64,000 nucleotides of DNA from Diatrype stigma (taxonomy: Eukaryota > Ascomycota > Sordariomycetes > Xylariales > Diatrypaceae): positions 186,001 to 250,000 of the forward strand of contig JAKJXP020000039.1 of the NCBI GenBank assembly GCA_022225965.2. Reading direction: 5' to 3'. The notes under the pieces are model-generated. The model had not been told where the DNA came from. It saw only the letters and a program-made list of their open reading frames with translations, and searched no databases. Below, piece by piece: positions 34,520 to 45,682 of the stretch. The position numbers were made by a program, and so were the translations under genes. Each line of letters starts with the position of its first letter. Within the stretch, counting starts at the first letter, position 1.

Positions 34520-37320
34520 ATGAACTCTAGCAACATCAAACCTGGGTCGGGAGCTAAGCCGGGCCAGAGTGCCTACTCGGCGATCGCCGGGAGTAACCAG
34601 TCTATCCTATTGGAAAAGCTGAATGTCCGAAGATCTACGCCTGATTCTGAGGCCCTCGCAAGTTCTGATGATGAGGTTGATCCTCATCATCGTCCGGACC
34701 CCTCGCATCCGTCGATGCAACCTCCAAAGCCCGTGCGTCGTGCATCGTGGCTGAATGACACAACTCAAATCACGCTCCCGCACCCAAGGAAGGGATCGTT
34801 CGCCAGTAGTTCCATGTCCCCGACCGCTTCGCATCCGACTACTCCCGCGACGGAGGCCGGTACCGGCCCGTGGGGTGCCCATCCTTCTGCTACTATTGGT
34901 CGGGGTCACCAGGTCCCAACGTTCTCTACGTGGGGTGCTGGTATATGGAATACCGAGCGCAAGGAACCGCCTTCGAGGCTCTCAGAGGTGTTGCCGTCAC
35001 CTACATCCACGTTTCCTCCTGGTGTCAGTAGCCCGACGTTCTTTGGTGACGGATCATTGCCACAGGCATCCACTGGTAGGGAACAGGGATCCAATCCACA
35101 GATCCCTTTCCCTATCCCCCTGCATCCGACTCCAAAGACATATCGTTCGCAATCATACTCTGTAGGGCAACTGGATCCTGATACTACGACCCCGACCATA
35201 CCAACGACCTCTGCACTCTCTGCACGATCGCGCCCTATTGGCCACCCAGGATTGCAGCACCGGCCTTCACGCCCAAGTATGTTGAGCGAGATGTCAAGCG
35301 AAGGTGCAATGCTAGGGAAAGTCAAGGAAGTTGAGGATGACGAGGATGGAAGTAGTGGGAGCTCGGGGCACGGAAACCACCAACAGCAGAGTGCTGAGGC
35401 TAAGACGATCGAGCTTCTCGCACGGGAGAATGCTATGCTACGTCAGCAACATCAGCAGCAGCAATATCAGAGTCGAATCAGGCCGAGGGCTTCCACCGCT
35501 GCGGTATATGGCCTTGGGAATGGCTACAGCGTCCGCGAGGCTGTGCCTGAGGAATCTGATTATGCTATCGATGAACTTGATGGAGAAGCTCATGAAGGCC
35601 ACGATGCTGCGGCGAGACGTGGTTCGGCGAGACGTATGAGCGAATATGCCCCCCCAAGTGCTTTTCGTACCCAATACCCCTTGGAGAACAGGAAACTTGA
35701 AAATGTCAAGAGGGCCTACTGGACCAGTTCTTTGGGCTTTGGCGGTCTAGGAGACATTCCGCAGAGCCGAAGACACTCCTTCGCCGATGTGCCAACCCGT
35801 CAGGCTTCTATAGGCTCCCTTGGAGAGGCGGGTGGTTTTCACGAAACGCAATCTCCAGACGCGTCGCAGTCTCAAGAATACGGTGGCTTCCCTGATGGGG
35901 TCGGGCTGCATACTGGTAGTCCAGGTACGTTAGCAGAGGCAGTTTGTCCCCATGGTTCTGAAGACTAACAATTTATGGCAGTCAATTATTATGCAGGTGG
36001 CAACCTACCCGGTGGGCATCAGACAATGGCTTCCTCGGCTTATAGCAACGCCTACCCGTCACCTTACGGGCTTCCTTCTCCCTACGCTAACCGGCCACCC
36101 TCACCACACCGGAATATGTATGGGATGAACCAGCCCAGGCACAACCAGCTTCTGCATATCGTTCTCTTCAAATGTTCTAGAGCCGACGTGTTCTACATCC
36201 AGGAAGGTACCGGCCTGTCGGTCAAACCTGGTGACCTTGTTATAGTCGAAGCAGATCGAGGAACCGATCTCGGAACCGTGGCCAAGGAGAACGTCGACTG
36301 GCAGACGGCCAAGGAATGGAAGGAGCATTATGCGGAAGAACACTACAAGTGGCTGATGATGTATTCTCAAAATGCAGCTGCGGCTAAAGAGAGTGCTGGG
36401 GCGGCCGGTCTGCTGGCTGCTTCAAACGGCCTTCAAAACAGCGCCATCGGCGGAATGGGACCGCACAACCAGCATCACATGCAAGAGCAGAATGCCGGCG
36501 AGCTCAAACCGAAGCTCATCAAACGCCTTGCCCAGAACCATGAGATTCACAACCTCAATGAAAAGGAGGGGAACGAAGCAAAGGCGAAGCGCGTATGCAT
36601 GCAGAAGGTCAAGGAGCACGGCCTTAATATGGAAATCCTTGACGCTGAATTCCAGATGTAAGTGATCATCGTTTTCCTCTTGGCGATGGCCAGTGACTAA
36701 CAACCAATAGGGACTGGAAGAAGTTGACATTCTACTACTTCGCCGATTCATATATCAATTTCAACTCTCTCGTGACAGATCTATTCAAGATCTACAAGAC
36801 GAGAATATGGATGTCCGCCATCAATCCAGCTTCTTTCGCCACTCCAACACTCGGTCTACAAGCGCCCAGTGGTGTTGGCCCTGGCGCAGTCGGGCACAGA
36901 ACTGGCGGCGGATCTTCTAATAACGAGCGACGTTCAAATCAACCGCAAGAGCCTCAAGGGACTTTCACTACTGGCAGCCAATCGAACCGATCATTCCAGC
37001 AGCCCTTCAGTCAGTCGTTGAACGCCGTCGACCGTTCGTCGGTCCCTAGCCCCCCGTACCCACAGCTGGGCCTTCCGTACTCGGCTTATGGCGCCTTCGG
37101 AGAGACTCCCCGGGGTGGCCCGTATATCCCAGGGATGATGCAGGCCATCGACTCGTATCCTAGTGGCTTTCAGCAAGGTGCGGGCTTCCCGCCGCCCATG
37201 CGAGCACGATTCACCAATACCCAATCTTCATCAGCCCCGCACGATCAGAATGCGCCTAGCACTGCTGGACAAAATGACTGGGTCGGGGCCTTTCAGGGGC
37301 TGTCTCTGCACACCCGATGA
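34520..37320 (+). CDS. PSP1 C-terminal-domain protein
   Basis: Exons 34520-35924, 35982-36657 and 36711-37320 join in phase to give 896 residues. The first about 470 residues are disordered, Ser/Pro/Gln-rich, with possible phosphorylation-type RRxS contexts (VRRASW, SRRHSF). The PSP1 domain runs from about 524 (LLHIVLFKCSRADVFYIQE, then GDLVIVEADRGTDLG) and continues after the third exon junction with WKKLTFYYFADSYINFNSLV and a basic helix, to about 728. The tail is Gly/Ser/Pro-rich. Yeast PSP1 was found as a suppressor of DNA polymerase alpha defects, and related proteins in other eukaryotes associate with RNA; the molecular role in filamentous fungi is open. The ATG at 34520 is preferred to 34457 because an ordinary leader precedes it and the upstream residues look non-coding. 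Confidence 0.88.
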
Positions 37321-37556
37321 ACTGTCGCGATGCTGATTAACCGCTATACTCGTTCGATTCTCGTATTATACTTGCTTCGTATCATATTGTGTTGGCGCCG
37401 TTTGCATTATCCAAGCTGGGAGCATCATATAAACTTGTTTCTAGGGCTTTATGACACACGATGAGAATATAAAGAGGTTGGTGACGGCCAGACACGGTGG
37501 CGTTCGATTGGCAGCTTCTATGGTTTGAAGCGTGAAAGACCTCACTCCACCTTTTT

Positions 37557-37570
37557 GGGGGGGGGGGGGG
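37557..37570. repeat. Poly-G tract, 14 bases
   Basis: An uninterrupted run of 14 G within a purine-rich stretch about 240 bp after the PSP1 stop codon. Confidence 0.95.
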
Positions 37571-38890
37571 AGGAGAGGAGGCGAGCGAGGCAAAGACTGG
37601 CCCCGAAGATGGGGTCCATTGTGGCATTTTCATGTCTTTTCCACTCACTCAATCCTGAACGACGTACCCGATTTACGACGATGGCATACAAGAGGGATAA
37701 TAAAGACAAAAGTGACTTTCCTTCAGTCACCGGTGAGGATAGACCAGAGAGAGAGGGAGAGGCAAAAACTCGCACGAGCATTGGTGTAAAATTTGTCATT
37801 TGTTTTCTTCTCCCAAAAGCGAGGCTTTCTTTACACTTTGTTGGGTATCGGATTATTGATTTCTTCTTGTACGATCAGAAAGACTTCTTGTTTTCACTTT
37901 TTACTTTCTACGCGTTACCAACGTCTCTCACTAGGTACTAGATTCGATTTTGGCGTCGTTATCCCCCTGTTGCATCGGGCCTTCAGCTTTTATTCTTATT
38001 CTCTCTAGCTCACCCTTTTTTCTTTTCGCAATATGTAGTTTTTTTTCAACAGACAGACAGACAGACAAGACAAGACAGATTTGGTTCGTTGGGGTGGCAA
38101 ATAGGACGGAGCTCAGGAATTGATGATTTCTACCCAAGTCTTATTCCCTACTACCATTTGGTCGCTTTGGCAGGCTGGATTTCAGTCTAATTGCACGATG
38201 AAGTAAATCGTACCGTATATAAACATCGGTGCTGTAGCTTGCTTGCCTAGTTATGTAACGTATCTACTGCTTGTACAAGCTCGTTATATTCCTGTCCCCC
38301 TCCTCCAACCCTCTCCACGTCCCCGCCTAAACCATCACTGCATTGTATCTGCGCAATTTCGGTAGCGACTTAGAGTGATGTTGTCAGCGCAGCGGGGCCA
38401 CCAACTAGTAACAGACGAGCACGCTCATGGTGACGAACGATCATCGACATGATCGGGGCCGAGTGCCTGCCTACACGAGCGAAGTTGATAACATGGTTAT
38501 GAGATGGATGAGTGTATAGAAATGAGATCAATAGACAGGTGTACACATCGATGTTGTATGTAAGTAAATAAACCTAAATAACTGCTTACATGCTATGTAC
38601 GTACTTTACGTACATATACATGCATGCGTTGTTGAGCAGAGACCGACCCCCTGACTTCCAAGGTTATGAGGGACGTTACAGGAGCGCACGAATACGAACG
38701 AACATGCGAGCGAAGATTGGGGTATCAATTGACTGTCCTGTCTTACCAAGTCCGGACAAGAATCAATATTAAGAATTGTCGAGTTGGTTGCAAGTTTCTA
38801 CTACAATATAGGGATCCCGTTGGGAGTGATAGGGGAGGAGGCGGGTCAAGTCAGAAAGAAAGAAGCATGGCCAAAAATGAAGGGTGTGTT

Positions 38891-38944
38891 TATTGTATGT
38901 ATTGTATGTATCGTATGTATCGTATGTATCGTATGTATTGTATG
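38891..38944. repeat. 9-bp minisatellite, six units
   Basis: Six tandem units of TATTGTATG or TATCGTATG, about 60 bp from the 3' end of the tRNA gene. Confidence 0.95.
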
Positions 38945-39002
38945 TAAAAGAGTAAGGGACTTGGGAAAAGGGGAAAAGGGCAAAAATAAAGATTTGAACG
39001 AG

Positions 39003-39096
39003 CTCTTTCTCGGGGAATCGAACCCCGGCCACCTGCGAATTGCAGCAATTTGACAATTGTGACAAGCAGGTATCCTGACCACTAGACCAAGAAAGA
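39003..39096 (-). tRNA. tRNA-Asp(GTC) with an intron
   Basis: A 94-nt tRNA gene on the minus strand. The acceptor stem TCTTTCT/AGAAAGA (seven pairs), A14, A21, the D-loop GG, anticodon stem CCTGC/GCAGG and T arm CGGGG-TTCGATT-CCCCG are all intact, with discriminator G73. The anticodon loop reads TTGTCAC, giving anticodon GTC (Asp). A 22-nt intron (39038-39059) interrupts it after position 37, the standard eukaryotic tRNA intron site. The mature tRNA would be 72 nt before CCA addition. The box B sequence GGTTCGATTCC is a perfect match to the pol III consensus. Confidence 0.95.
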
Positions 39097-39400
39097 GTCT
39101 GTTGCAACTGTTGGTTGCTTGATGAATGATTTTGCAATTATTGAGTACTATAATCAAATAGCAGTGCAAGGTGGGTAGCACCAGTGGTAGGCACCTGCAA
39201 GCTTAGGGCTAGTTATAGGTAGTGGCAGGCAAGCTTAGGGGCTGCTTAGGGGCTGCTTAGGGGCTGCTTAGGGGCTGCTTAGGGCTTTCTCGGCACTGAT
39301 TGGAAGAACTACGGCAGAACCAAGTGGATAAGTATCGGTGGTTTGGAGCAAATAGTGAACTTGACCCAGCTGCCCAGGCACTCCCAGGTCCCCCACTCCC
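39097..39400. other. Spacer between tRNA-Asp and the transposon-like element
   Basis: Contains the 5' flank of the tRNA, an 11-bp tandem array and, at its end (39393-39400), the left copy of the 8-bp duplication that flanks the element. No gene is seen. Confidence 0.5.
39233..39284. repeat. 11-bp tandem repeat, about five units
   Basis: Units of CTGCTTAGGGG in head-to-tail order, with partial units at both ends. Confidence 0.95.
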
Positions 39401-40062
39401 TTATCTCAGACCTCAGACCACTTTTCGGAATCCAGTGGCTGGTATGGCTGGTATGGCTGGTGTGGCTGGCGCCACTGGATTCCGAAAAGTGGTCTGAGAC
39501 CGCGATCGGGCTCCTATAGAGACCTACGCGAAGAAATATCGCCATTTATCCCTATTTCCCTATAACTTTACGAATACTTAAGATATCAAAAATCCGGCAA
39601 CGTCCGGAGTTAGCTATCGATCGTAGCTATCTCGCTATACTTTTGCATTTTTAATAGGTCGTATAACGGTAAAATTCGAGGCGAGTCCAGAACGACCAGA
39701 TTTTTCGCGTAGGTCCTTTTTTTCGATTGGAAGCTGGCTTATACCCAATTTTGCTCGTACAGTTCTGAAACATATACCAAAATAATCGTCATTCAATTGC
39801 GATCTTCAGGGTGTTTTCAGATTTTCTATAGGACTAAAGCTTGGAAAGTTATGGCCGAGTGATAACAGGGTGTTTTTGCGTTCCCATACAAAATTTCGCG
39901 TTACCCCCCGTTTTTTCCGATCGCGGTCTCAGACGTCTTTCCTGGACCATTTGCATCACTAGCCACATACAAGCCACCACTAGCCACCAGCAGCCCCTAC
40001 CAGCCCCTACCAGCCCCCAGCAATTAGAATTGGTCCAGGAAATACGTCTGTTTCTGAGATAA
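39401..40062. mobile_element. Non-autonomous DNA-transposon-like (MITE-type) element with nested inverted repeats
   Basis: The 662-bp element begins TTATCTCAGA and ends with its exact reverse complement. It is flanked directly on both sides by CCACTCCC (39393-39400 and 40063-40070), an 8-bp target-site duplication. Inside are further inverted repeats: perfect 28-bp arms at 39412-39439 and 39471-39498; 18-bp perfect arms at 39492-39509 and 39917-39934; 12-bp perfect arms at 39521-39532 and 39704-39715; and 18-bp arms with one mismatch at 39932-39949 and 40031-40048. No transposase frame is present. An 8-bp duplication is typical of hAT-type elements, but the terminal sequence is not the usual hAT start, so the superfamily is left open. 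Confidence 0.85.
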
Positions 40063-40830
40063 CCACTCCCCTGCCTTTCTTGAAAGCTTGTCTACTTATG
40101 AGTTGTTGACTTATCATGTTACCTTGTTACCTCCCTAGTACTCTCTTGTCCAGGTTGTAGGCATTACCTCCTCCAAGGTTGGTCATTTGCATCCCTCATA
40201 CCTATCACCTATCTAGGTAGGTAGGTACTATGTAGGTAGCCAATCTGAGAGACCGCCTGTATACCTAGGTAGGTATACTACGTCTATGCTATGAGGTTAA
40301 GTAATACATAGTAGACATAACAAACCTGGAACCATCCCACCAGCGATAGTTCGGATCTAGAGAAGGCTTGTCTATCATTTTACCAATAAGAAACGTTGGC
40401 CAGCTTCAGCCAAGCATGCGGCGAAGTGAGGTGGGGTATACATGCCCAGTACCTAGCACTATAGTAGTAATAGCAATTATTAAGGGAAGCTGAACCCTCT
40501 CCGAAGCATCAAGATAAGCACTTGAGCTTGCTCCTCAGCTTACCTTAGGTACCTACTTACATAGTACCTTAGGTACATCGCAGGATATGCATATAGGGGA
40601 AATGATCAGAGGCACTGCCGCTCTAATAGATAAGATTAATATATAACGAACCATACCCACCTGCCGCTTTCACACCTAACATTCTTTATAGCTAGTAGCT
40701 CCGTTGCTAGAGCTGAAAGCCTGGGAGTTGCTATTAGATAGCTTGGGAATAGTACCTATAAGCCTCACCTCTTATCTATCGTATACTAATTTTCCCTTCA
40801 CCTTCATCCCCCTACAGTGCCATTTACGAT
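40063..40830. other. Upstream region of ureG
   Basis: Starts with the right copy of the 8-bp duplication. It then holds many palindromic pieces built from TACCTAGGTA and CCTTAGGTAC (40210-40280 and 40540-40580). Promoter and leader of ureG are expected in the last few hundred bases. Confidence 0.5.
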
Positions 40831-41836
40831 ATGTCTCACTCCCACGACGGCCTGACAAGCCACTCCCACTCCCATGACGGCTTCTCCGCCGCGGAGCACG
40901 GCCACTCGCATGAAATCCTCGACGGTCCGGGCAGCTATTTAGGTCGGGAAATGCCCATAGTGGAGGGTCGGGATTGGAATGAGAGGGCCTTTACTATTGG
41001 TATCGGAGGGTATGTTCCCCTTTCCCTCACCCGTCTTCATTGGCTACCCCCCACCCCCCCCTTTCTGCTTTTTCCTGCCTTTCTTCATGTCAACGGGAAG
41101 CACCAAGAACTTGTGGGAACGGAAATAAGTCCCCACGGCATCAAGTGAAGTGATACTCAAGTTTCACATGAAATTCTGCATCAAGTAGTGCTCGCGATCA
41201 GCCAGAAGGATGGGCGATATGATCCCGCCTGGCATTTCTCAACTCACTCCCCCCTCCCCTTTATGAAGTCGACCCACTCACTTCCCCTTTACAAGTTCCA
41301 CACAGATACCTGTAGTATCGGCATTTTCAGGATGGATAAAAAAAAACTCGTAATCCAGGGGATGCAGAGGGGAAATGAGAAAGCAAAGCGCTGCCCTTTC
41401 CCATATGATACAACACAGTAGATAGGAGAGCGGGAAGTTATCTTAACCAACTATCCAACTTAACTAACGAAACCCCCCTACCAACAACAGCCCCGTCGGC
41501 TCCGGCAAGACGGCCCTGATGCTCGCGCTCTGCCTCGCGCTGCGGGACCGGTACAGCATCGCGGCGGTGACGAACGACATCTTCACGCGGGAGGACGCCG
41601 AGTTCCTGGTGCGGCACCGGGCGCTGCCAGCGGGGCGGATCCGGGCGATCGAGACGGGCGGGTGCCCGCACGCGGCGGTGCGGGAGGACATCAGCGCGAA
41701 CCTGGCGGCGCTCGAGGACCTGCACCAGACCACCTCAACCGACCTACTGCTGATCGAGAGCGGCGGCGACAACCTGGCGGCCAACTACAGCCGCGAGCTG
41801 GCCGACTTCATCGTCTACGTGATCGACGTCAGCGGC

Positions 41837-41868
<32 letters not shown>

Positions 41869-42124
41869 AATCACCCAGAGCGACCTGCTGGTCGTCAACA
41901 AGACCGACCTGGCCGCCGCCGTCGGCGCCGACCTCGCCGTCATGGAGCGCGACGCCCGCAAGATGCGCGAGGGCGGCCCCACCGTCTTCGCCCAGGTCAA
42001 GGCCGGCGTCGGCGTCGACCACATCGTCGGCCTGATCCTGAGCGCCTGGAAGGCCAGCGGCGCCGAGGAGGTCGTGAGGAAGAAGGGCGGGCCGAGGCCG
42101 ACCGAGGGGCTGGATGCGTTGTGA
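40831..42124 (+). CDS. ureG: Urease accessory GTPase UreG
   Basis: SIMIBI-class GTPase that powers nickel insertion into urease with UreD and UreF. Exons 40831-41009 and 41491-42124 join in phase 2, giving 270 residues. The N-terminus is histidine-rich (eight His in residues 3-27), a nickel-binding feature found in plant, fungal and some bacterial UreG. The P-loop GPVGSGKT (60-67) is completed across the splice junction. Other motifs seen are [13 protein letters not shown] (the conserved CPH nickel site), [13 protein letters not shown], and VVNKTDLA as the guanine-specificity motif. The 481-nt intron is long for this window. The second exon is very GC-rich. No other urease gene is in the window, as expected for fungi. 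Confidence 0.97.
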
Positions 42125-42571
42125 AATTAGTTAGGTGGGGTTCTGAAAAAGAGGTGCGATCTGATGGATATGGTTGGATATATCTGTATTTAGGTCGCCA
42201 GCTATCGCATAGCAAACAGACAAATAAATAAATCAATAGAATAGCTGAAGGCCTGTCGTTCTTCAGATTACTTAACTACAAACTAGAGCATGAGACACTA
42301 TCCGGTATCATCTTGCGTGGGTAGAGTGTGGTGTTTGCGGTAGGCGAGGAAAAGAGTTCTCATATTCATCCATCTTTGGCAGTCATGGTTCTGTGCTTTT
42401 TACGAGCAGCGAATGAAAACGGAAGCTTGCTATTCACAGCCATCGAAACGCCAAAATACCCAGCTATCCTGTTACTAGCTACGTAGCTAGCCCTGATAGT
42501 TACTTCAAGTCATCCATAACGTCTATAGTCATCCTTTTTTCATAATAAGCCTAGTCTAATGGGTATCCTCC
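42125..42571. other. Convergent intergenic region between ureG and TSR1
   Basis: 3' flanks of two converging genes. I see nothing else. Confidence 0.5.
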
Positions 42572-45096
42572 TCATTCCATAACAACCTCTTCATCCCGAG
42601 CCCCACTGACCGCGCCCGCCTCCAGCAGGGGCCCGGTAAACGGTCTCGCGCTCCGCGGCCACACGCGCTTGTACAGGCTGATGCCGATGCTGTCCTGGGG
42701 GTTGATGCGGCCGTCGAAGTTGGCCTTGAAGTAGCCGTGGGTACCGAGGGCCTCCTTGAAGTGGCCGCTCCGGCCGCGGCGGGTCCACAGCGGCAGGGCC
42801 TTGAACCACTCGACGTCCTCGCGGTTGAAGAACATGTAGCGGATCGTGACGACCTTCTTGTGGATGTGGTACGGGTGGCCCGTCAAGATGACGCGCTTGG
42901 CGATGACGCGCTTGGTCGAGGGCGCCCGCGCCGTACCCGTTGCCACCAGCTGCAGAGGTAGCTCTGACGAAGCCGCTTCTTCTCCGTCCGCCGACGGCTC
43001 CGGAACGGTGCGCTTGAAGAAGAGCGTAGGTACGGATCCCCACGTCATGGGGCCCACGAACGACGCCATCGCAGACTGCCCGGCATGCAGGTACCGGCAG
43101 TATTTGTGCACGTCATTTTCGGTATTGCCGCTAAGTGAGAATTGAGGGTTGACGATGAACCTTCGGGGGCCGCACTGGACGATGAGCTCCTCCTTGGCCT
43201 TGATGGACTTCTCATAGTCTTCCTTGTGGGTGATGTCGAAGTTCAGAGCAGTCTTCTTATTCTCATGCCGTAGAAGAGAGAAAAGAGTGACAGGGTGTGA
43301 AGGGTCGTAGGACTTCTGGAGCTCTGCCGGGACACCTTTGAGGTGGACATGGACCCTTGTACCAGGTGTGACTCCGCCCACAAGAGCTTCCTTCAACGCG
43401 GAGTTTCGGGATGATTGGTAGTTGGAGACCTGCAATAACCTCGTCCAATCCTCCGGCTGGTATGGTCGATCTTCTTCCTCATTCCATGGACTCGTCCTCA
43501 GACTCTTCAGTCCACGATACTTGGATAACCTCTCCCTTGCGAGAACATTCGGGTGAAGCTCGATCTCATCCGGGAACTCCATGTCATCTTCTGCCTCGTC
43601 GCGTTTCCTTCGTCGATAAGCCTCCAATTGTTCCGCATCATCGTCCTCGTCCGGCTCGATGAACATTTCCGATTGGGGATACTCTGACATAGCGCCCTCG
43701 GTGGGCTCAGGGCCAGCGACACCTTCCATGCCATCCTCCGGAGCTGCCACGTCGGCTTCAGTCGCAACGTCGTCCATTTCGTCATCCATGTCGGAATCGG
43801 AATCGGAGACATCTTCCAAAAACCAAGCAGATTGGTAAGACGATGTTCCTTTTGGTAGCTTTTTGGGCTTAACATATTCTTCCGGCTCTTCCTCTGAAAA
43901 GTAGTGGTGATCATCCAAGAGAACACCCTTCTTGTTTGGCACGACTGATTCTGTAGCAGTGTCACCATCGATATCATTCATCACTGCCTCTTCCGGTGCC
44001 AATTCATCAAGGTCTTCTTGATCCTCTCCGCGTGCTTCCAGCACAGTTTCTGTCTCCGCTTCGTCGACGGCCATGCTGTCATCTTTCCTTCTCTTAGTTG
44101 AAAGGGGGGCAGCTGTGATCTTCTCGACTTGAAACGTCCCCCAATCTCCGACGTGCACCAATCGATCTACCTTGAGACCTTTGCCTCGAACAACACCGGT
44201 CAGGACAGTCGTGTCGTTCTCCGATGATGACCACTGAACGTCATCTACAAGCATCCATGATCTTTGGTCTCTCCAGTGCACACCTTTTGGTGTAGTACTA
44301 CAGAGTGAGCGCATCAGATTGGAGCATTCTTGTCTTGAATCGAGACTGTACAGCTTGTCCTGCCCAGGGTGAAAATGGGTCATAAACGAAGCTAGGGATT
44401 TGACAACATCCGGTCGTGCCTTGGCTGGTTGTATCTTGTCTAAATGCTGCACTACTGTGAATAATGTAGACATGCCTTGGTTCTCGATGCTTCGGATGAT
44501 CAGCTCGCCAAGGGGGTCGACTTCGACCTCAGCCGATAGGATGAACAGTACGTAATCGGCGACTCTGGCGGCATCCATGCAGGCTGTTAGGTCCTTCTTC
44601 AAGGGGATATACTGGAGCTTCTGCTTGAAGCGATCGACAGTAACTCGGAATGTGGTATCAGGGATCTCGGATTCGATATCGAGGCTGCCGTTGAGGCTCT
44701 GGATAGCGGCGGGGACGTTGGCGTCGACACAAAGTGGGACAACGGCAACGATTCGAGGGGCGCCATCTCGTCCGTAAAACAATGATGTCTCTCTCTGATG
44801 TTCCTTATGTTTGACTAGTTGGCGCTGTTTCGCCTGGTTGCGACGGGCTATCTTAGACATGGCCTGCTGGTGGGGCGTCTTGCGTTGTCCTCGCTCGTTG
44901 GGAACTTTGCCTATACAGGGGGTTCGGTGTCAGTGCAAGAACAGATATAGGGTTATGCTGATACAGCATTGGATGGCACAAGCTGACCTTTGGCTTCCTC
45001 CCGCAAGGCCCCCTTGGTAGCCTTCCTGGACTTGAAGGACTTCTGGGTAACCTTGGTGGTGGGCCGGTGGGAATGGGTGGCCACGGCGGAAGGCAT
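42572..45096 (-). CDS. TSR1: 40S ribosome biogenesis factor Tsr1
   Basis: Assembly factor of late pre-40S particles; structurally like a translational GTPase but without working GTP-binding motifs. Exons 44988-45096 and 42572-44910 join in phase 1 to give 815 residues. The start MPSAVATHSHRPTTKVTQKS and the basic N-terminus (KGKVPNERGQRKTP, then RRNQAKQRQLVKHKE) match the family. The GTPase-like region begins at IVAVVPLCVDANV with no P-loop, as expected. The AARP2CN region lies at about 244-305 (SWMLVDDVQWS, VRGKGLKVDRLVHVGDWG). A long acidic linker follows, then the conserved C-terminal domain from about 500. The first intron splits a conserved region right after EEAKG. The 3' end (about 42590-42960) is much more GC-rich than the rest. 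Confidence 0.96.
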
Positions 45097-45682
45097 CTTG
45101 CCGTCCCCTCCTGCTTTGAACCGGAAAGGTAGCGAAGCCAGATTGAAGACGAGTATCTGTATACTCGTGCAAGCAAACAATAAATTATTTGCAACAATTT
45201 ATTTCTGCCAATGCCCAGCTACCGGTTTGCTGTATTGGCTGTCAAGGGGTTCTATAAGTTGCCTGCCTTTGGAGGGGCAATTTGAGTCGACGGACGGTTT
45301 ATCGTTTATCGTTTATCGCTAAATGGGCACCCAATCCACTGTCTGGCATTTTGTGCGGGCAGACAGGCAGAACAGGCAGGGCAGTCCACTTTGATAAGAA
45401 ACTTTAAACTTTTTTATGGACCACACTAGCTTATCATCTTATCACTGAGCAGATAATGGTCGATAAGGCATTTAGACTTATCTTAGACCTTTCTACTGGG
45501 AAATTTTGGCTGATCGGACTTGCGAATGAGTGAACCAGCCAGCCACTAAACAGCTAGAACATAAGCACTCATAGCACGCTGCACACTGCGCACTGCACAC
45601 TGCACACTGCACATACGCATTCGACATCATACATCATACACCCAATCGACAGACGGTCCAGCAGGCAGGGCCAGGGTCAAAC
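45097..45682. promoter_or_regulatory. Bidirectional promoter region of TSR1 and UTP7
   Basis: A 586-bp region between two divergent small-subunit processing genes. It holds three head-to-tail GTTTATC copies at 45298-45318 and about seven further GATA/TATC cores between 45390 and 45490 (for example GATAAG, CTTATCATCTTATCAC and CGATAAGG). A TGCACACTGC-type repeat lies near 45582-45612. GATA-type or TTATCG-binding factors could act here; this is inference from motif density only. Confidence 0.5.

Larger units (their letters stand above)
37321..39002. other. Intergenic region after the PSP1 gene
   Basis: Contains the PSP1 3' flank, a 14-base G run at 37557-37570 and a 9-bp minisatellite near 38.9 kb. 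No protein gene is seen. Confidence 0.5.

Noticed and set aside
38769..39181. Open frames crossing the tRNA and the 9-bp repeat
   Set aside because: Produced by the periodic repeat and the tRNA gene; no coding evidence.
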